Assembly: GCA_017541145.1 (NCBI GenBank)
Contig: JAFXZT010000084.1
Coordinates: forward strand, 1-58,757
Length of the DNA: 58,757 bases
Source of the DNA: Bacteroidales bacterium
GTDB taxonomy: Bacteria; Bacteroidota; Bacteroidia; Bacteroidales; UBA3824
Reading direction: 5' to 3'
The position numbers and the translations under genes are program-made. Shown here piece after piece: positions 1 to 8,915 of the stretch. The stretch's first letter is position 1; every line of letters starts with the position of its first letter. Below the pieces are notes generated by a model. That model had not been told where the DNA came from. It was given only the letters and a program-made list of their open reading frames with translations, and made no database searches.

Positions 1-1109
1 ACCCACTGTTCACGCACCTCAAAATTTGGAATGTAACACTCTTTGGTGTCCTTATCGTATGTAAGGTAGCCCAAATGGATGAGATATGTAAAAACGTCGT
101 CCTTGTTTTTAAAACATTTTTTGGAATTGAGGAAACTCAAAACATTCACCTTAACTCTGCCGCCGCCGAGCATAGTCTTAACGTCTTTGCGGATTCCATC
201 AAAATCATATTCAATGTAATCCTTGATGTTTTCGTAACTGCCAGTGTTTGACCAATGGTTAGCAAATTCATTATCCATCATAGCCTCCACCACAGCCTTT
301 GGGTTGCAGACACTTACATCTTTGTTGAGCCGATAGCCATCGTACCAACGCAGACATTCGTTGTAATCCATCGAATACTTTTGGCACAACTCCTTTACCT
401 CGTCTTTTGTAAAACCCGTAAATTCGGCAAACATTTTAGGATTGACAACTGTAATCTCTATAAACTCATTGAGTTTGCTCTCCACCTTGTCGCGCACAAT
501 GGGCAGAATACCTGTGAGATATGCCATAGCGATTGCGGGTTTGAGCGTGCTGTTTTTAAAAAGTCCGTTCAAAAATTCCAAATACGGCAAGAATACCTCG
601 TCGCTTTCTTCCTCGCGGATAAGAACATCGTATTCGTCCATAATGATAACGAACTGTTCGACGGTCTTGGAAAATACTGCTTGCATTGCTTTGGGAAGAG
701 TTGCGCCCCTTGGTATCTTTACGTCAGAAAAACTTTCACGCATTTCGGTTACAACCTCCGAAGTGATTTCTTTCACCAAGTTGGTCTTTTTCCTAAGATT
801 GCGGTACATTCCATTGATATCCAACTTAATAATATTGTATTTGCCGTAATGTTTCGAGAAACTCTCGTCCTGATAGATTTTGAGTTTTTCAAACAGCGGC
901 AGCGAATCCGTATTTTTGCCGTAATACGAACTAATCAGATGGCTCGCCATACTCTTGCCGAACCGCCTTGGACGAGAGACGCAGAGAAATTTGTTTTCTG
1001 TTTGTATAAATTTATTCAATTCTCTAATCATCAAAGATTTATCAACATAAATCTCTGACTGCATTGCCTCTTTCAAGAGTATACTATTTGGATTCAAGTA
1101 AATGCCCAT
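1..1109 (-). CDS. AAA-ATPase-like protein of the DUF1703 type, cut by the window edge
   Basis: The minus-strand reading frame is open from the ATG at 1109 to the left edge, about 369 codons, and its C-terminus lies outside the window. An SRPRRFGKS P-loop is visible near residue 50 and an IIMDEYD Walker B motif around residue 150, followed by a helical region with a WYDGYRL motif. This is the usual order in AAA-ATPase_like proteins that end in a PD-(D/E)XK nuclease-like domain; that domain would be off the edge. An in-frame ATG exists 60 nt upstream, but a promoter -7 element (1138-1146) lies between the two, so I chose 1109. The cellular role of this family is not established. It is related to the gene at 4327 on the other side of the helicase. 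Confidence 0.85.
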   Translation of the reverse strand, partial: MGIYLNPNSILLKEAMQSEIYVDKSLMIRELNKFIQTENKFLCVSRPRRFGKSMASHLISSYYGKNTDSLPLFEKLKIYQDESFSKHYGKYNIIKLDINGMYRNLRKKTNLVKEITSEVVTEMRESFSDVKIPRGATLPKAMQAVFSKTVEQFVIIMDEYDVLIREEESDEVFLPYLEFLNGLFKNSTLKPAIAMAYLTGILPIVRDKVESKLNEFIEITVVNPKMFAEFTGFTKDEVKELCQKYSMDYNECLRWYDGYRLNKDVSVCNPKAVVEAMMDNEFANHWSNTGSYENIKDYIEYDFDGIRKDVKTMLGGGRVKVNVLSFLNSKKCFKNKDDVFTYLIHLGYLTYDKDTKECYIPNFEVREQW

Positions 1110-1137
1110 AACCGCCGAATGTTTTTTGTTGCACACC

Positions 1138-1146
1138 GCAAAGTTA
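1138..1146 (-). promoter_or_regulatory. -7 promoter element of the left-edge ATPase gene
   Basis: The minus strand reads TAACTTTGC, a match to the Bacteroidota -7 consensus TAnnTTTGC, 28 nt before the chosen ATG. It decides the start of that gene. Confidence 0.65.
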
Positions 1147-1213
1147 AAAATTTTTTCTGAGTTTTGCATATGGACATAAAATTAATGCCACTTTTATTTA
1201 AAAAAAGACTTGA

Positions 1214-4153
1214 TTATAACAAACTGAATAATTCTTTCAATTCTTCATCAGACAACTTACCAATCCAACTTTCACCTGTGGCTATGGCTATATCGGCAAG
1301 GTGTTTTTTATTTTGGATAATATTGTCAATTTTTTCTTCAAAGGTGTTTGCCGTAACAAAACGGTAAACAATAACATTTTGATGCTGCCCAATGCGATAT
1401 GCTCTGTCAGTTGCCTGCGATTCTACCGCAGGATTCCACCAAAGGTCAAAATGGATAATGTGACTTGCAGCCGTTAAATTCAACCCTGTCCCAGCGGCTT
1501 TTAAAGATAGAATAAAAACTTTTGCGTTGTCATCGTTTTGAAACTGTTCAACCATTTTGTTTCGTTCTACAATTGAACAGCCACCATGCAAAAACAACGG
1601 ATTCAAAGATAGTTCTGTCCTAAACATTTCAGAGATAATATCTCCCATTTGTTTGAACTGAGTAAAAATCAATACTTTTTGACCGTTTTCAACAATAGAT
1701 TGCACCAGAGGCAAAAGCATTTCTGACTTTCCTGACAATTCAGAACTTCTATCCAAATTTTTTAGGTACAATGCGGGATGATTGCATATCTGTTTTAACG
1801 ACAATACTAACTGCAAAACCAATCCGTTGCGCTCAAATTCTGAATTATGGTCGCCCTTGTCAATTTTTTCAATCAACAACATTGTGGCCTCAACAACTCT
1901 GTTGTATAAAACGGCTTGGTTTGGTTTCAAGTTGATTGATATATTTTTCTCTATTTTGTCAGGCAAATCTACTATAACGTTTTTGTCTGTTTTCAAACGT
2001 CGCAACATAAACGGTGCTGAAATTTTTTTCAATTTGTCGGCACATTCTATATCATTTGAATTTTGAATCGGATTTGCAAAATTTTCCGCGAAGTGTTTGG
2101 GTGTCCCGAAATATCCGTTGTTTGCAAAATTCATAATACTCCAAAATTCCGATAAATTGTTTTCGACAGGTGTACCCGACAATGCAATGTGAATGTCAGC
2201 ACAAATTGAAAACGCTGATTGTGCTTGTGCTGTCGTTCTGTTTTTAATATTTTGGGCTTCATCAATTACCATAATAGCCCATTTCAGTGTATTCAACTTT
2301 TCGCAGTCAAGTCTTAAAACACCGTATGTTGAAATCAAAATGTCCGAATCGAACATTTCTAAATTTCTATCCTGTCCGTAATAAATAAATGATGTTAGTT
2401 TCGGTGCAAAACGTTTTATCTCTGATTGCCAATTGTATATCAAACCTGTTGGAGCGATTATCAAGATTTTTTTCTCGGACAAAAGACCGTCATCTTTGAT
2501 TTTTTGTAGGAATGTAATTGTCTGCAAAGTTTTTCCCAACCCCATGTCATCAGCCAAAATACTACCAAACCCTAATTTACTATTGCGGTAAAGCCAATTG
2601 AAACCGCGTTTTTGATACGGTCTTAATGTTGCGTTTATGCTTTCAGGGACATCTATTTCGTTTTCGTCTTTTAGTTTGGAAATAAGTATTTTGGCGTTGT
2701 CGTCCAAAACTACATCATCGTTTTCAAAAGTCATTCCCATTATTGCTGACTGCAAAATCCGAAGATTGCCATCTTTATATTTCCCTGATATTATCCGTTT
2801 TATGCGCTTTATATCCGCCATGTCAATGTAAAAATAGTTTTCTTTGATTTTTATAAGACCGTCAGCATTTTTCGCAAGTTCCATAAATTTTTTGTAACTT
2901 ACAAGATTGTCGCCAAGCGCAATTCGCCAATCAAATTCCAAAATATCTTTAATGTGCAAATATGACTGCACATTGTTGTTTTGTGATTTGATTCGCATAG
3001 TAAGGCGAGGGCGTATAATACCGTGCATAGATTTGGGTAACATTATTTCAATGCCAATATTTTTGAGAATCGGAACTCTATGCAACAAAAAATCGGTCAA
3101 TTCTTCAAAGGTCAGTGTATTTTCTTTCTGTACATCAAAATTTTGTTTTATATAACCGTTTAGTAGAGCAAAATTATAAATGGCATCTTGTTGTAATTTT
3201 TGAATCTCAGAGTGTTCAACTATGTTTTGCAAACTGATGGTTTCTTTTCCAGTTGAAAATGCGATTTCCAATTGGAAAAGTCCGTTGCCGTTGTCGTTAA
3301 TCTTTACTATGTATTTGTAATTGAGAGTTTTGAGGAACAAAGTATCTGTCCATATTTTTATTTCATAAGGAATAACCTTTTCATTCTTCTTGAATTTAAG
3401 TGGTTTTGGGGCAAAAATGAACTTACATATTGCATCGTCATTTTTGATGCACATTATATTAATTAATGAAGTCAAAAATTCTGACAATAGGAAATCCGAT
3501 TCATATTTAAGTGTTATTGCTTTGAAATACTCGTTTAAATAATTATCAGGGATTAGACTTTCCAATCCTTCAACTATTTCTTTAACTTTATTGTTTCCTT
3601 TAATAGCAAACCATCTGACAATATAATCACCTTTTTTTGACAACCTAAAAATTCGAGGTGTAATATTGCCCGTCATCATTAAATATAATGCAGTAAAATA
3701 CAATTGGTGTGTGATAATTACACTTGGTAAATAGTCTTTCTTCAAGTGATTATATGTCAATGAAAGATGATAAAACACTTCGTTTGGTTCCCAAGTTTGA
3801 ATAAAATTATTGGAGAAGAAAAAGCCAAATGATGATAATGTGTCTATTGTAAAATCTGTTTTGGAGTCAATTACTTTGTAAAAATCTAACTTGATGTCAA
3901 ATGGATTCCATGTTCTTTTGTAAATTTTACGTGCTTTTGTAGCAATATCTTTAATTGTGTCAATAAACAATTCTTTGAAATCCCCCTTTTTATAAAATGG
4001 CGCATTACTTGGCAACATTTCTAATAATTTGGTTCTGTTGTCAGGTATGCTTGAAAAGTCAACACGGTAATCGCCATTGTAAACACGGTTATTTGAACCC
4101 TGTTGAAACAGGATTTCAGCCATCGGAATATCAATTTGCTCAATATCTTCCAT
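1214..4153 (-). CDS. SNF2/DEAD-box family helicase-like ATPase
   Basis: This 979-residue protein has a long N-terminal half without recognisable motifs and a C-terminal SNF2 ATPase core. Visible motifs in order are DDMGLGKT (motif I, around residue 535), DEAQ (motif II, around 628), SGTPVENN (motif III), RRLKTD, and RAYRIGQ (motif VI, around 919). SNF2 proteins move along double-stranded DNA using ATP to remodel protein-DNA complexes; bacterial members include RapA-like transcription factors and several phage-defence components. No zinc-finger SWIM motif (CxC...CxH) is obvious at the N-terminus. The start follows a clear promoter at 4181-4189. It sits between two AAA/PD-(D/E)XK genes. Family assignment is secure; the biological role is not. 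Confidence 0.92.
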   Translation of the reverse strand: MEDIEQIDIPMAEILFQQGSNNRVYNGDYRVDFSSIPDNRTKLLEMLPSNAPFYKKGDFKELFIDTIKDIATKARKIYKRTWNPFDIKLDFYKVIDSKTDFTIDTLSSFGFFFSNNFIQTWEPNEVFYHLSLTYNHLKKDYLPSVIITHQLYFTALYLMMTGNITPRIFRLSKKGDYIVRWFAIKGNNKVKEIVEGLESLIPDNYLNEYFKAITLKYESDFLLSEFLTSLINIMCIKNDDAICKFIFAPKPLKFKKNEKVIPYEIKIWTDTLFLKTLNYKYIVKINDNGNGLFQLEIAFSTGKETISLQNIVEHSEIQKLQQDAIYNFALLNGYIKQNFDVQKENTLTFEELTDFLLHRVPILKNIGIEIMLPKSMHGIIRPRLTMRIKSQNNNVQSYLHIKDILEFDWRIALGDNLVSYKKFMELAKNADGLIKIKENYFYIDMADIKRIKRIISGKYKDGNLRILQSAIMGMTFENDDVVLDDNAKILISKLKDENEIDVPESINATLRPYQKRGFNWLYRNSKLGFGSILADDMGLGKTLQTITFLQKIKDDGLLSEKKILIIAPTGLIYNWQSEIKRFAPKLTSFIYYGQDRNLEMFDSDILISTYGVLRLDCEKLNTLKWAIMVIDEAQNIKNRTTAQAQSAFSICADIHIALSGTPVENNLSEFWSIMNFANNGYFGTPKHFAENFANPIQNSNDIECADKLKKISAPFMLRRLKTDKNVIVDLPDKIEKNISINLKPNQAVLYNRVVEATMLLIEKIDKGDHNSEFERNGLVLQLVLSLKQICNHPALYLKNLDRSSELSGKSEMLLPLVQSIVENGQKVLIFTQFKQMGDIISEMFRTELSLNPLFLHGGCSIVERNKMVEQFQNDDNAKVFILSLKAAGTGLNLTAASHIIHFDLWWNPAVESQATDRAYRIGQHQNVIVYRFVTANTFEEKIDNIIQNKKHLADIAIATGESWIGKLSDEELKELFSLL

Positions 4154-4180
4154 TTTTTAGCCTTACTTGGGTTTTATGAC

Positions 4181-4189
4181 GCAAATTTA
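4181..4189 (-). promoter_or_regulatory. -7 promoter element of the SNF2 gene
   Basis: The minus strand reads TAAATTTGC, 27 nt before the helicase ATG. With the plus-strand element at 4296-4304 it makes this intergenic stretch a divergent promoter region. Confidence 0.6.
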
Positions 4190-4295
4190 ATTATTTTCAA
4201 TGAGTTTGGCAAAAAATCAATTGAAAATTATGACTGAACCCCTACCATATTTGCTAAAATAATAAAAATATCCCAAAAATCTTAAAAAATAATTG

Positions 4296-4304
4296 TATCT
4301 TTGC
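4296..4304 (+). promoter_or_regulatory. -7 promoter element of the ATPase gene at 4327
   Basis: TATCTTTGC is a perfect match to the Bacteroidota -7 consensus and ends 22 nt before the ATG at 4327. Confidence 0.7.
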
Positions 4305-4326
4305 GTTGTTATTAAAATGCACGGCT

Positions 4327-5868
4327 ATGAAAAAAATTCCTATCGGCATACAGGCGTTCAGTTCGCTCATCGAAGGAGGTTTTGTCTATCTCGACAAGAC
4401 CGATATGATATATAACATCGCCAACACCAAAGCGTGTTATTTTTTTTCGCGACCGAGACGTTTTGGCAAAAGTCTAACACTTAGCACATTACACGAGTAT
4501 TTTGACGGCCAGAAGGATCTGTTTGTTGGAACAAAGATGGAAAAGTTGGAGACCAAGTGGGAGAAATATCCTGTCATGCATTTTGATTTCAACAGCGAAA
4601 ATTATGATTCTGTGGAAGCGGTAAAATCGCTTATCAGTTTTTTCCTTTCTGATATGGAGAAGATTTACGGCTACGATTCTAATGCAGAATCAAATTCCCA
4701 ACGGTTTATGAATCTTATTAAAAATGCCTTTAATAAGACTGGCAAACAAGTCGTTATCCTCGTAGACGAGTACGACAAGCCGTTGCTAAACAACATTTCA
4801 AACAAACCGCTCCAAGAAAAAATCCGCGCTGAGATGAAAGCGTTTTACGGTGTGTTGAAAACCTGCGACAAACAGATCAAGATGGCTTTCATCACGGGCG
4901 TAACCAAGTTTAGCAAGGTGAGCCTTTTCAGCGATGTCAACAACTTGAAAGACATTTCAAATACCCTTGAATACTCCTCACTCTGCGGTGCAACAGAAAA
5001 GGAAATCCACGACGAATTAGATTTGTATGTGCAGGCAATGGCAGATTTCAACAAGATTTCAAAAGATGAATGTTATAAGCAACTAAAAATATGGTACGAA
5101 GGTTACCATTTTAGCGAGGATTCCGAGGATGTTTACAATCCGTTTGGATTGATGAAAGCGTTAGACGAAAAAAAATTCAATGAATATTGGTTTGAGAGCG
5201 GTACTCCGTCGTTTCTTGTTGAAATCATAAAAAAGCATAGAATGCAACTTGTCGATCTTGACAATGTAAAGCGCACGTTGCCGCAGTTGTCAAAGATTGA
5301 TAATTTCAACGATGACCCCGTGCCATTGCTGTTTCAGAGTGGTTATTTGACAATCAAGAGTTACGACCCAATTCTTAAACGCTACTCTCTCTCTATGCCA
5401 AACAAGGAAATCAGCGAGGCATTGCCGACTTTCATCTTGAATTTCAATTTTCCCAAGACCGACGGCGGCGAGTTTGACATCACCAATTTCATTGAAGATG
5501 TTTTAAATGGCGACATCGACGGTTTTATGAAACGTTTCTGTGCACTCCTTGCCGACAGTAGTTACGAAATTGTAGGCGAGGCCGAGAAATATTTTCAGAA
5601 TGTCTTTTACCTGATTTTCAAACTATTGGGATTTTATACCGAGGTGGAGCGCAACACTTCCGACGGTCGAATGGATGCCGTTGTAAAAACTCCGCAACAT
5701 ATCTACGTATTTGAGTTTAAACTCGATGCACCCGCGCAAGAGGCTCTCGACCAAATCAATAGCAAGGAATACGCTTTGCCTTTCGCAGTTGACGGACGCA
5801 AATTATACAAGATTGGCGTAAGTTTCTCGTCAGAGACGAGGAAGGTAAGAGAATGGGTGAAGGAGTAA
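4327..5868 (+). CDS. AAA-ATPase with C-terminal PD-(D/E)XK domain (DUF1703 type)
   Basis: The protein has 513 residues and begins MKKIPIG, the usual start of this family. The longer frame from a TTG at 4306 would begin in the promoter. An N-terminal SRPRRFGKS P-loop and a VILVDEYDKPLL Walker B motif define the AAA-ATPase_like domain. Near the C-terminus, GRMDAVV followed by YVFEFKLD gives the D...E-x-K pattern of a PD-(D/E)XK nuclease-like fold. The family is strongly amplified in Bacteroidales and its function is unproven; automatic annotations such as esterase are not supported by the sequence. It is divergently transcribed from the SNF2 gene. Confidence 0.92.
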   Translation: MKKIPIGIQAFSSLIEGGFVYLDKTDMIYNIANTKACYFFSRPRRFGKSLTLSTLHEYFDGQKDLFVGTKMEKLETKWEKYPVMHFDFNSENYDSVEAVKSLISFFLSDMEKIYGYDSNAESNSQRFMNLIKNAFNKTGKQVVILVDEYDKPLLNNISNKPLQEKIRAEMKAFYGVLKTCDKQIKMAFITGVTKFSKVSLFSDVNNLKDISNTLEYSSLCGATEKEIHDELDLYVQAMADFNKISKDECYKQLKIWYEGYHFSEDSEDVYNPFGLMKALDEKKFNEYWFESGTPSFLVEIIKKHRMQLVDLDNVKRTLPQLSKIDNFNDDPVPLLFQSGYLTIKSYDPILKRYSLSMPNKEISEALPTFILNFNFPKTDGGEFDITNFIEDVLNGDIDGFMKRFCALLADSSYEIVGEAEKYFQNVFYLIFKLLGFYTEVERNTSDGRMDAVVKTPQHIYVFEFKLDAPAQEALDQINSKEYALPFAVDGRKLYKIGVSFSSETRKVREWVKE

Positions 5869-5896
5869 AAAATTTAACAACAAACAAATTGATATT

Positions 5897-6997
5897 ATGA
5901 AACTGCAATTATTATTAATGTTAATGCTTCTTTTGCCAATGTCATAAATGGCTCAAAAAGTAGCATACGCAGCATTCAAAGGAAGCACTTTGACCTTTTA
6001 TTTTAACGATAAAAAACCAAAAAGAGCGTATGATGTGAAAAATATGATTAAGGACGACTTTGATAGGGATGTTAAAGAATGATATCCTATATGCGGCAAT
6101 ATTAAAACCGTTGTATTTGACAAATCATTTAAAGAATACAGACCTAAAAGTTGTAGTCATTGGTTTGATGGTTGTAAAAATCTTACTTCCATCAAAGGAA
6201 TAAAAGAAAACCTTAACACATCTGAGGTTACTGATATGTGCTCTATGTTTGAGAAATGCGACAACCTTTCAAGCCTTGATGTCAGTGGATTCTGCACTGA
6301 TAATGTTACTAATATGAAGTTAATGTTTGCTTTTTGCAAGGAACTGACAAGCCTTGATGTCAGTGGGTTCAATTCTGATAATGTTACTGATATGGAAGGT
6401 ATGTTTTTTATGTGTGAAAAACTAACAAGCCTTGATGTCAGCGGTTTTAATACTGATAATGTTACTAATATGATAGCAATGTTTTGGCATTGTGAAAACC
6501 TGACTAGCATTGATGTAAGCGGTTTCAATACAGAAAAAGTAACTAATATGCACGATATGTTTTCGGGTTGCGCAAACCTGTCAAGCATTGATGTTAGCGG
6601 TTTTAATACAGATAATGTTACCGAAACGAACGCTATGTTTGGGGACTGTAAAAATCTGAAAAGCCTTGATGTTAGCGATTTCAATACAGAAAATGTTCTT
6701 GATATGCGATTTATGTTTTTGGGTTGTAAACAACTGACAAGCCTTGATATCAGCAATTTCGATACAAATAAAGTTAGTACAATGTGGCTTATGTTTGCAA
6801 ATTGTAATAACATAAAAACTATCTATGTAGGAGACGGTTGGAATACAAACAGTGTAACAAACTCAGAAAAAATTTTTAATAATAACACCAACCTTATCGG
6901 CGGCAAAGGCACAAAATACGATGAAAACCACACTAACGCTGAATACGCCCGTATCGATGGCGGCGAATCCAATCCCGGATATTTTACAAAGAAATAA
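5897..6997 (+). pseudogene. BspA-type (DUF285) leucine-rich-repeat surface protein, two in-frame stops
   Basis: Reading from the ATG at 5897 gives a hydrophobic signal-like start (MKLQLLLMLM), then a TAA at 5945-5947 and a TGA at 6080-6082, both in the same frame as the long repeat region that runs to 6997. Between and after the stops the protein reads on smoothly. The repeat part holds seven to eight units of about 26 residues of the form LTSLDVSGFNTDNVTNM...MF..C, the DUF285/BspA pattern found in secreted or surface proteins of Bacteroidota. The TGA stands where KEWYP would be a natural reading. Translation could restart at the ATG at 6236, but that product would lack a signal peptide. I call it a pseudogene; a sequencing error would be needed twice to rescue it. 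Confidence 0.75.
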
Positions 6998-7057
6998 TAC
7001 CCAAATATTATTGCCGAAACATTTTGCTGACGTTTATCGAACATTTGCAAAACAGAA

Positions 7058-7948
7058 TTACGCCGCACCCCTATACTCGCTCGGAGTTTTGCCCGTTTTT
7101 CTTTTGAAAAACCTCACAAAGTGCTGCGGATAGCCAAAACCGAGGGTGTATGCCACTTGCGAAACGGTGAAAGACGAATCGTTGAGGAGTTCTTTGGCGC
7201 GGGTTACGATGGCGTCGGCAATGAAATCTTGCGCTGTAATGCCGGTTTCAGTTTTCACCAATTCGCCAAAATATCCCGATGTGAGATTGCATTTTTCGGC
7301 GAAGTATGCTACCGACGGAATACCCTCAGATTCAGCCTGTTGGGATAGATAGTCGCGGAGAAGAACCTCGAATTTTTTAACAACGGCGTGATTGATTTCC
7401 TCGCGGGTGATAAACTGACGGTCGTAAAACCGCAGACAGTAGTTCAGGAGCAATTCGATGTTGGAGACAATCAGTTCGCGGGTGTGCTTGTCGATGGCGT
7501 GGAGGAGTTCCTGCCGAATCATATCCAAGACGCTACGGAAAATCTCGATTTCGCCCGTTGAAAGGTGCAGAGCCTCGTTGCTACTGTAAGAGAAAAAATC
7601 GTAGCGCGACATCTGCCGTCCCAACTGCGTGCGTGCGAGAAAGTCGGGGTGAAACACCAATGCAGTCCATTTCGGGGTCGGCACGTCGGGATTGGGCTCC
7701 ACGTGAACCGACTGTCCGGGCGCAAAAGATGTCACCGTCATCTCGTCAAAATCGTATTTGGTGCGGCCATACGACAGTTTGCAGCCTTTGTTCTCCTTCA
7801 AAAACAGGGCGTAAATCCCGTAATTGACCGTACATTCCTCAATGATTTGATGCTGTTCTACCCGCGCAACGTTGACAAGCGGATGGAGAGTCTCGATGCC
7901 ATACGTCTCGTTGAACTGTTGAACCGTATTGAAATTTATCTGTTGCAT
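7058..7948 (-). CDS. AraC-family transcriptional regulator
   Basis: The protein has 296 residues. The N-terminal part resembles a cupin-like ligand domain (stretches such as SFAPGQSVHVEPNP), and the C-terminal 100 residues carry two helix-turn-helix motifs ending in VAYTLGFGYPQHFVRFFKRKTGKTPSEYR, quoted in part, typical of AraC. The start is the ATG at 7948; the longer frame from 7975 begins inside the -7 element at 7972-7980. Its own promoter and those of the genes at 10007 and 16854 share a 21-bp direct-repeat pair, so it probably controls itself and those operons. The related genes upstream (SDR, decarboxylase-cupin) suggest response to a reactive or aromatic compound; the ligand is unknown. 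Confidence 0.9.
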   Translation of the reverse strand: MQQINFNTVQQFNETYGIETLHPLVNVARVEQHQIIEECTVNYGIYALFLKENKGCKLSYGRTKYDFDEMTVTSFAPGQSVHVEPNPDVPTPKWTALVFHPDFLARTQLGRQMSRYDFFSYSSNEALHLSTGEIEIFRSVLDMIRQELLHAIDKHTRELIVSNIELLLNYCLRFYDRQFITREEINHAVVKKFEVLLRDYLSQQAESEGIPSVAYFAEKCNLTSGYFGELVKTETGITAQDFIADAIVTRAKELLNDSSFTVSQVAYTLGFGYPQHFVRFFKRKTGKTPSEYRGAA

Positions 7949-7971
7949 AATTTCCGTGTTTTGATTATAAG

Positions 7972-8044
7972 GCAAAGATAGTGATTTTTGCGGAGTTATG
8001 GATGAAACATTTTTCGGTTTTTGTTACCAAAATTTTGGGTGCTG
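7972..8044 (-). promoter_or_regulatory. araC promoter with putative 21-bp direct-repeat operator
   Basis: The -7 element TATCTTTGC lies at 7972-7980 on the minus strand. Upstream of it, plus-strand unit 2 (8024-8044) begins TTACCAAAATTTTGGG and closely matches units at 10087 and 16931. Unit 1 (8003-8023) is weaker, keeping only the T-tract and CGG. The units start 22 bp from the -7 element, the same spacing as at the other two sites. Confidence 0.6.
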
Positions 8045-8056
8045 ACGTTGCAAAAA

Positions 8057-8893
8057 TCAGTGCGTCGCCTTCAAATATTGCAAATCTCCGTACCAATAAC
8101 TTGCCGTGCAGCCGCCGTCGATGAGGAAGTCGGCACCGCTGACAAACCTTCCGCGCGACGACATCAGAAACTCCGCCAAATCGCCGACCTCGTCGGGTGT
8201 TCCGGCGCGACGTGCGGGCATACCGTCAATCATTTTTAGGTAGCCGTCCTTGCGCGGGCCGTGGAGTTCGTAGTTGGCAAGGGGTGTGATGATGATGCCC
8301 GGCGAAATTGAATTGACTGTTGCACCACGTCTGCCCCAACGTGTCGCCTCGTACATCACGCGCAAAACATTGCAACGTTTGCTGTATTGGTAGGCTTTCA
8401 GGGTGTCGTCAATCGACTTGATGAAAGGTAGTTGCAGAAGATTTTCGACCGGCGATGTCGCCAAGGCGTCGTTCTGATCCTGCGGAAGTGCGGGCAGACG
8501 GTGTCCGCTTTGCGACGAAATTATCACGCCGCTGCCGCCGTCGGAAATCACTTTTCCGAACTCCTCCAAAAGTACGCTCGTGCCGTAGAGGTCAACTCTC
8601 AAAATGTCTTCCACGGGTGCTTGCGACGGTGAAACGCCCGCTGCGTTGACAAGGTGTTTGATGTCGCCTTTGGAGGTCGCAAATTTTACGAGGTTGAGGA
8701 TGTCGTCCTTGCTGCCGAGGTCGCATTTTACGACCGAACATTCAAAGCCCGAATTTTCCAAAGTTTTTGCGGCGGCGTTTGCGTTGTCGATGCTGTAATC
8801 CGCCAAAACGATATGTTTGCCCGCCGACACGCGGCGTATGATTGCCTGTCCGATGCTCCCCGCACCCACAAACACTGAAATTTGTTTTGCCAT
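8057..8893 (-). CDS. Short-chain dehydrogenase/reductase (SDR)
   Basis: The 278-residue protein starts MAKQISVFVGAGSIGQAI, a Rossmann nucleotide-binding loop. NAAG (near residue 89) is the SDR structural motif and YQYSK near residue 170 is the catalytic YxxxK. The C-terminal FVSGADFLIDGG is typical of classical SDRs. It would use NAD(P)H to reduce a carbonyl or oxidise an alcohol in the cytoplasm; the substrate cannot be told. It follows the decarboxylase-cupin gene with a 22-nt gap and is probably co-transcribed with it from the promoter at 10035. The DNA is much richer in G+C than most of the window. Confidence 0.9.
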   Translation of the reverse strand: MAKQISVFVGAGSIGQAIIRRVSAGKHIVLADYSIDNANAAAKTLENSGFECSVVKCDLGSKDDILNLVKFATSKGDIKHLVNAAGVSPSQAPVEDILRVDLYGTSVLLEEFGKVISDGGSGVIISSQSGHRLPALPQDQNDALATSPVENLLQLPFIKSIDDTLKAYQYSKRCNVLRVMYEATRWGRRGATVNSISPGIIITPLANYELHGPRKDGYLKMIDGMPARRAGTPDEVGDLAEFLMSSRGRFVSGADFLIDGGCTASYWYGDLQYLKATH

Positions 8894-8915
8894 AATTGTC
8901 TGTTTAGCCGTAAGT

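Noticed and set aside
255..1058. Plus-strand coding frames at the left edge
   Set aside because: They are the mirror of the minus-strand ATPase, which has all the motifs and a promoter.
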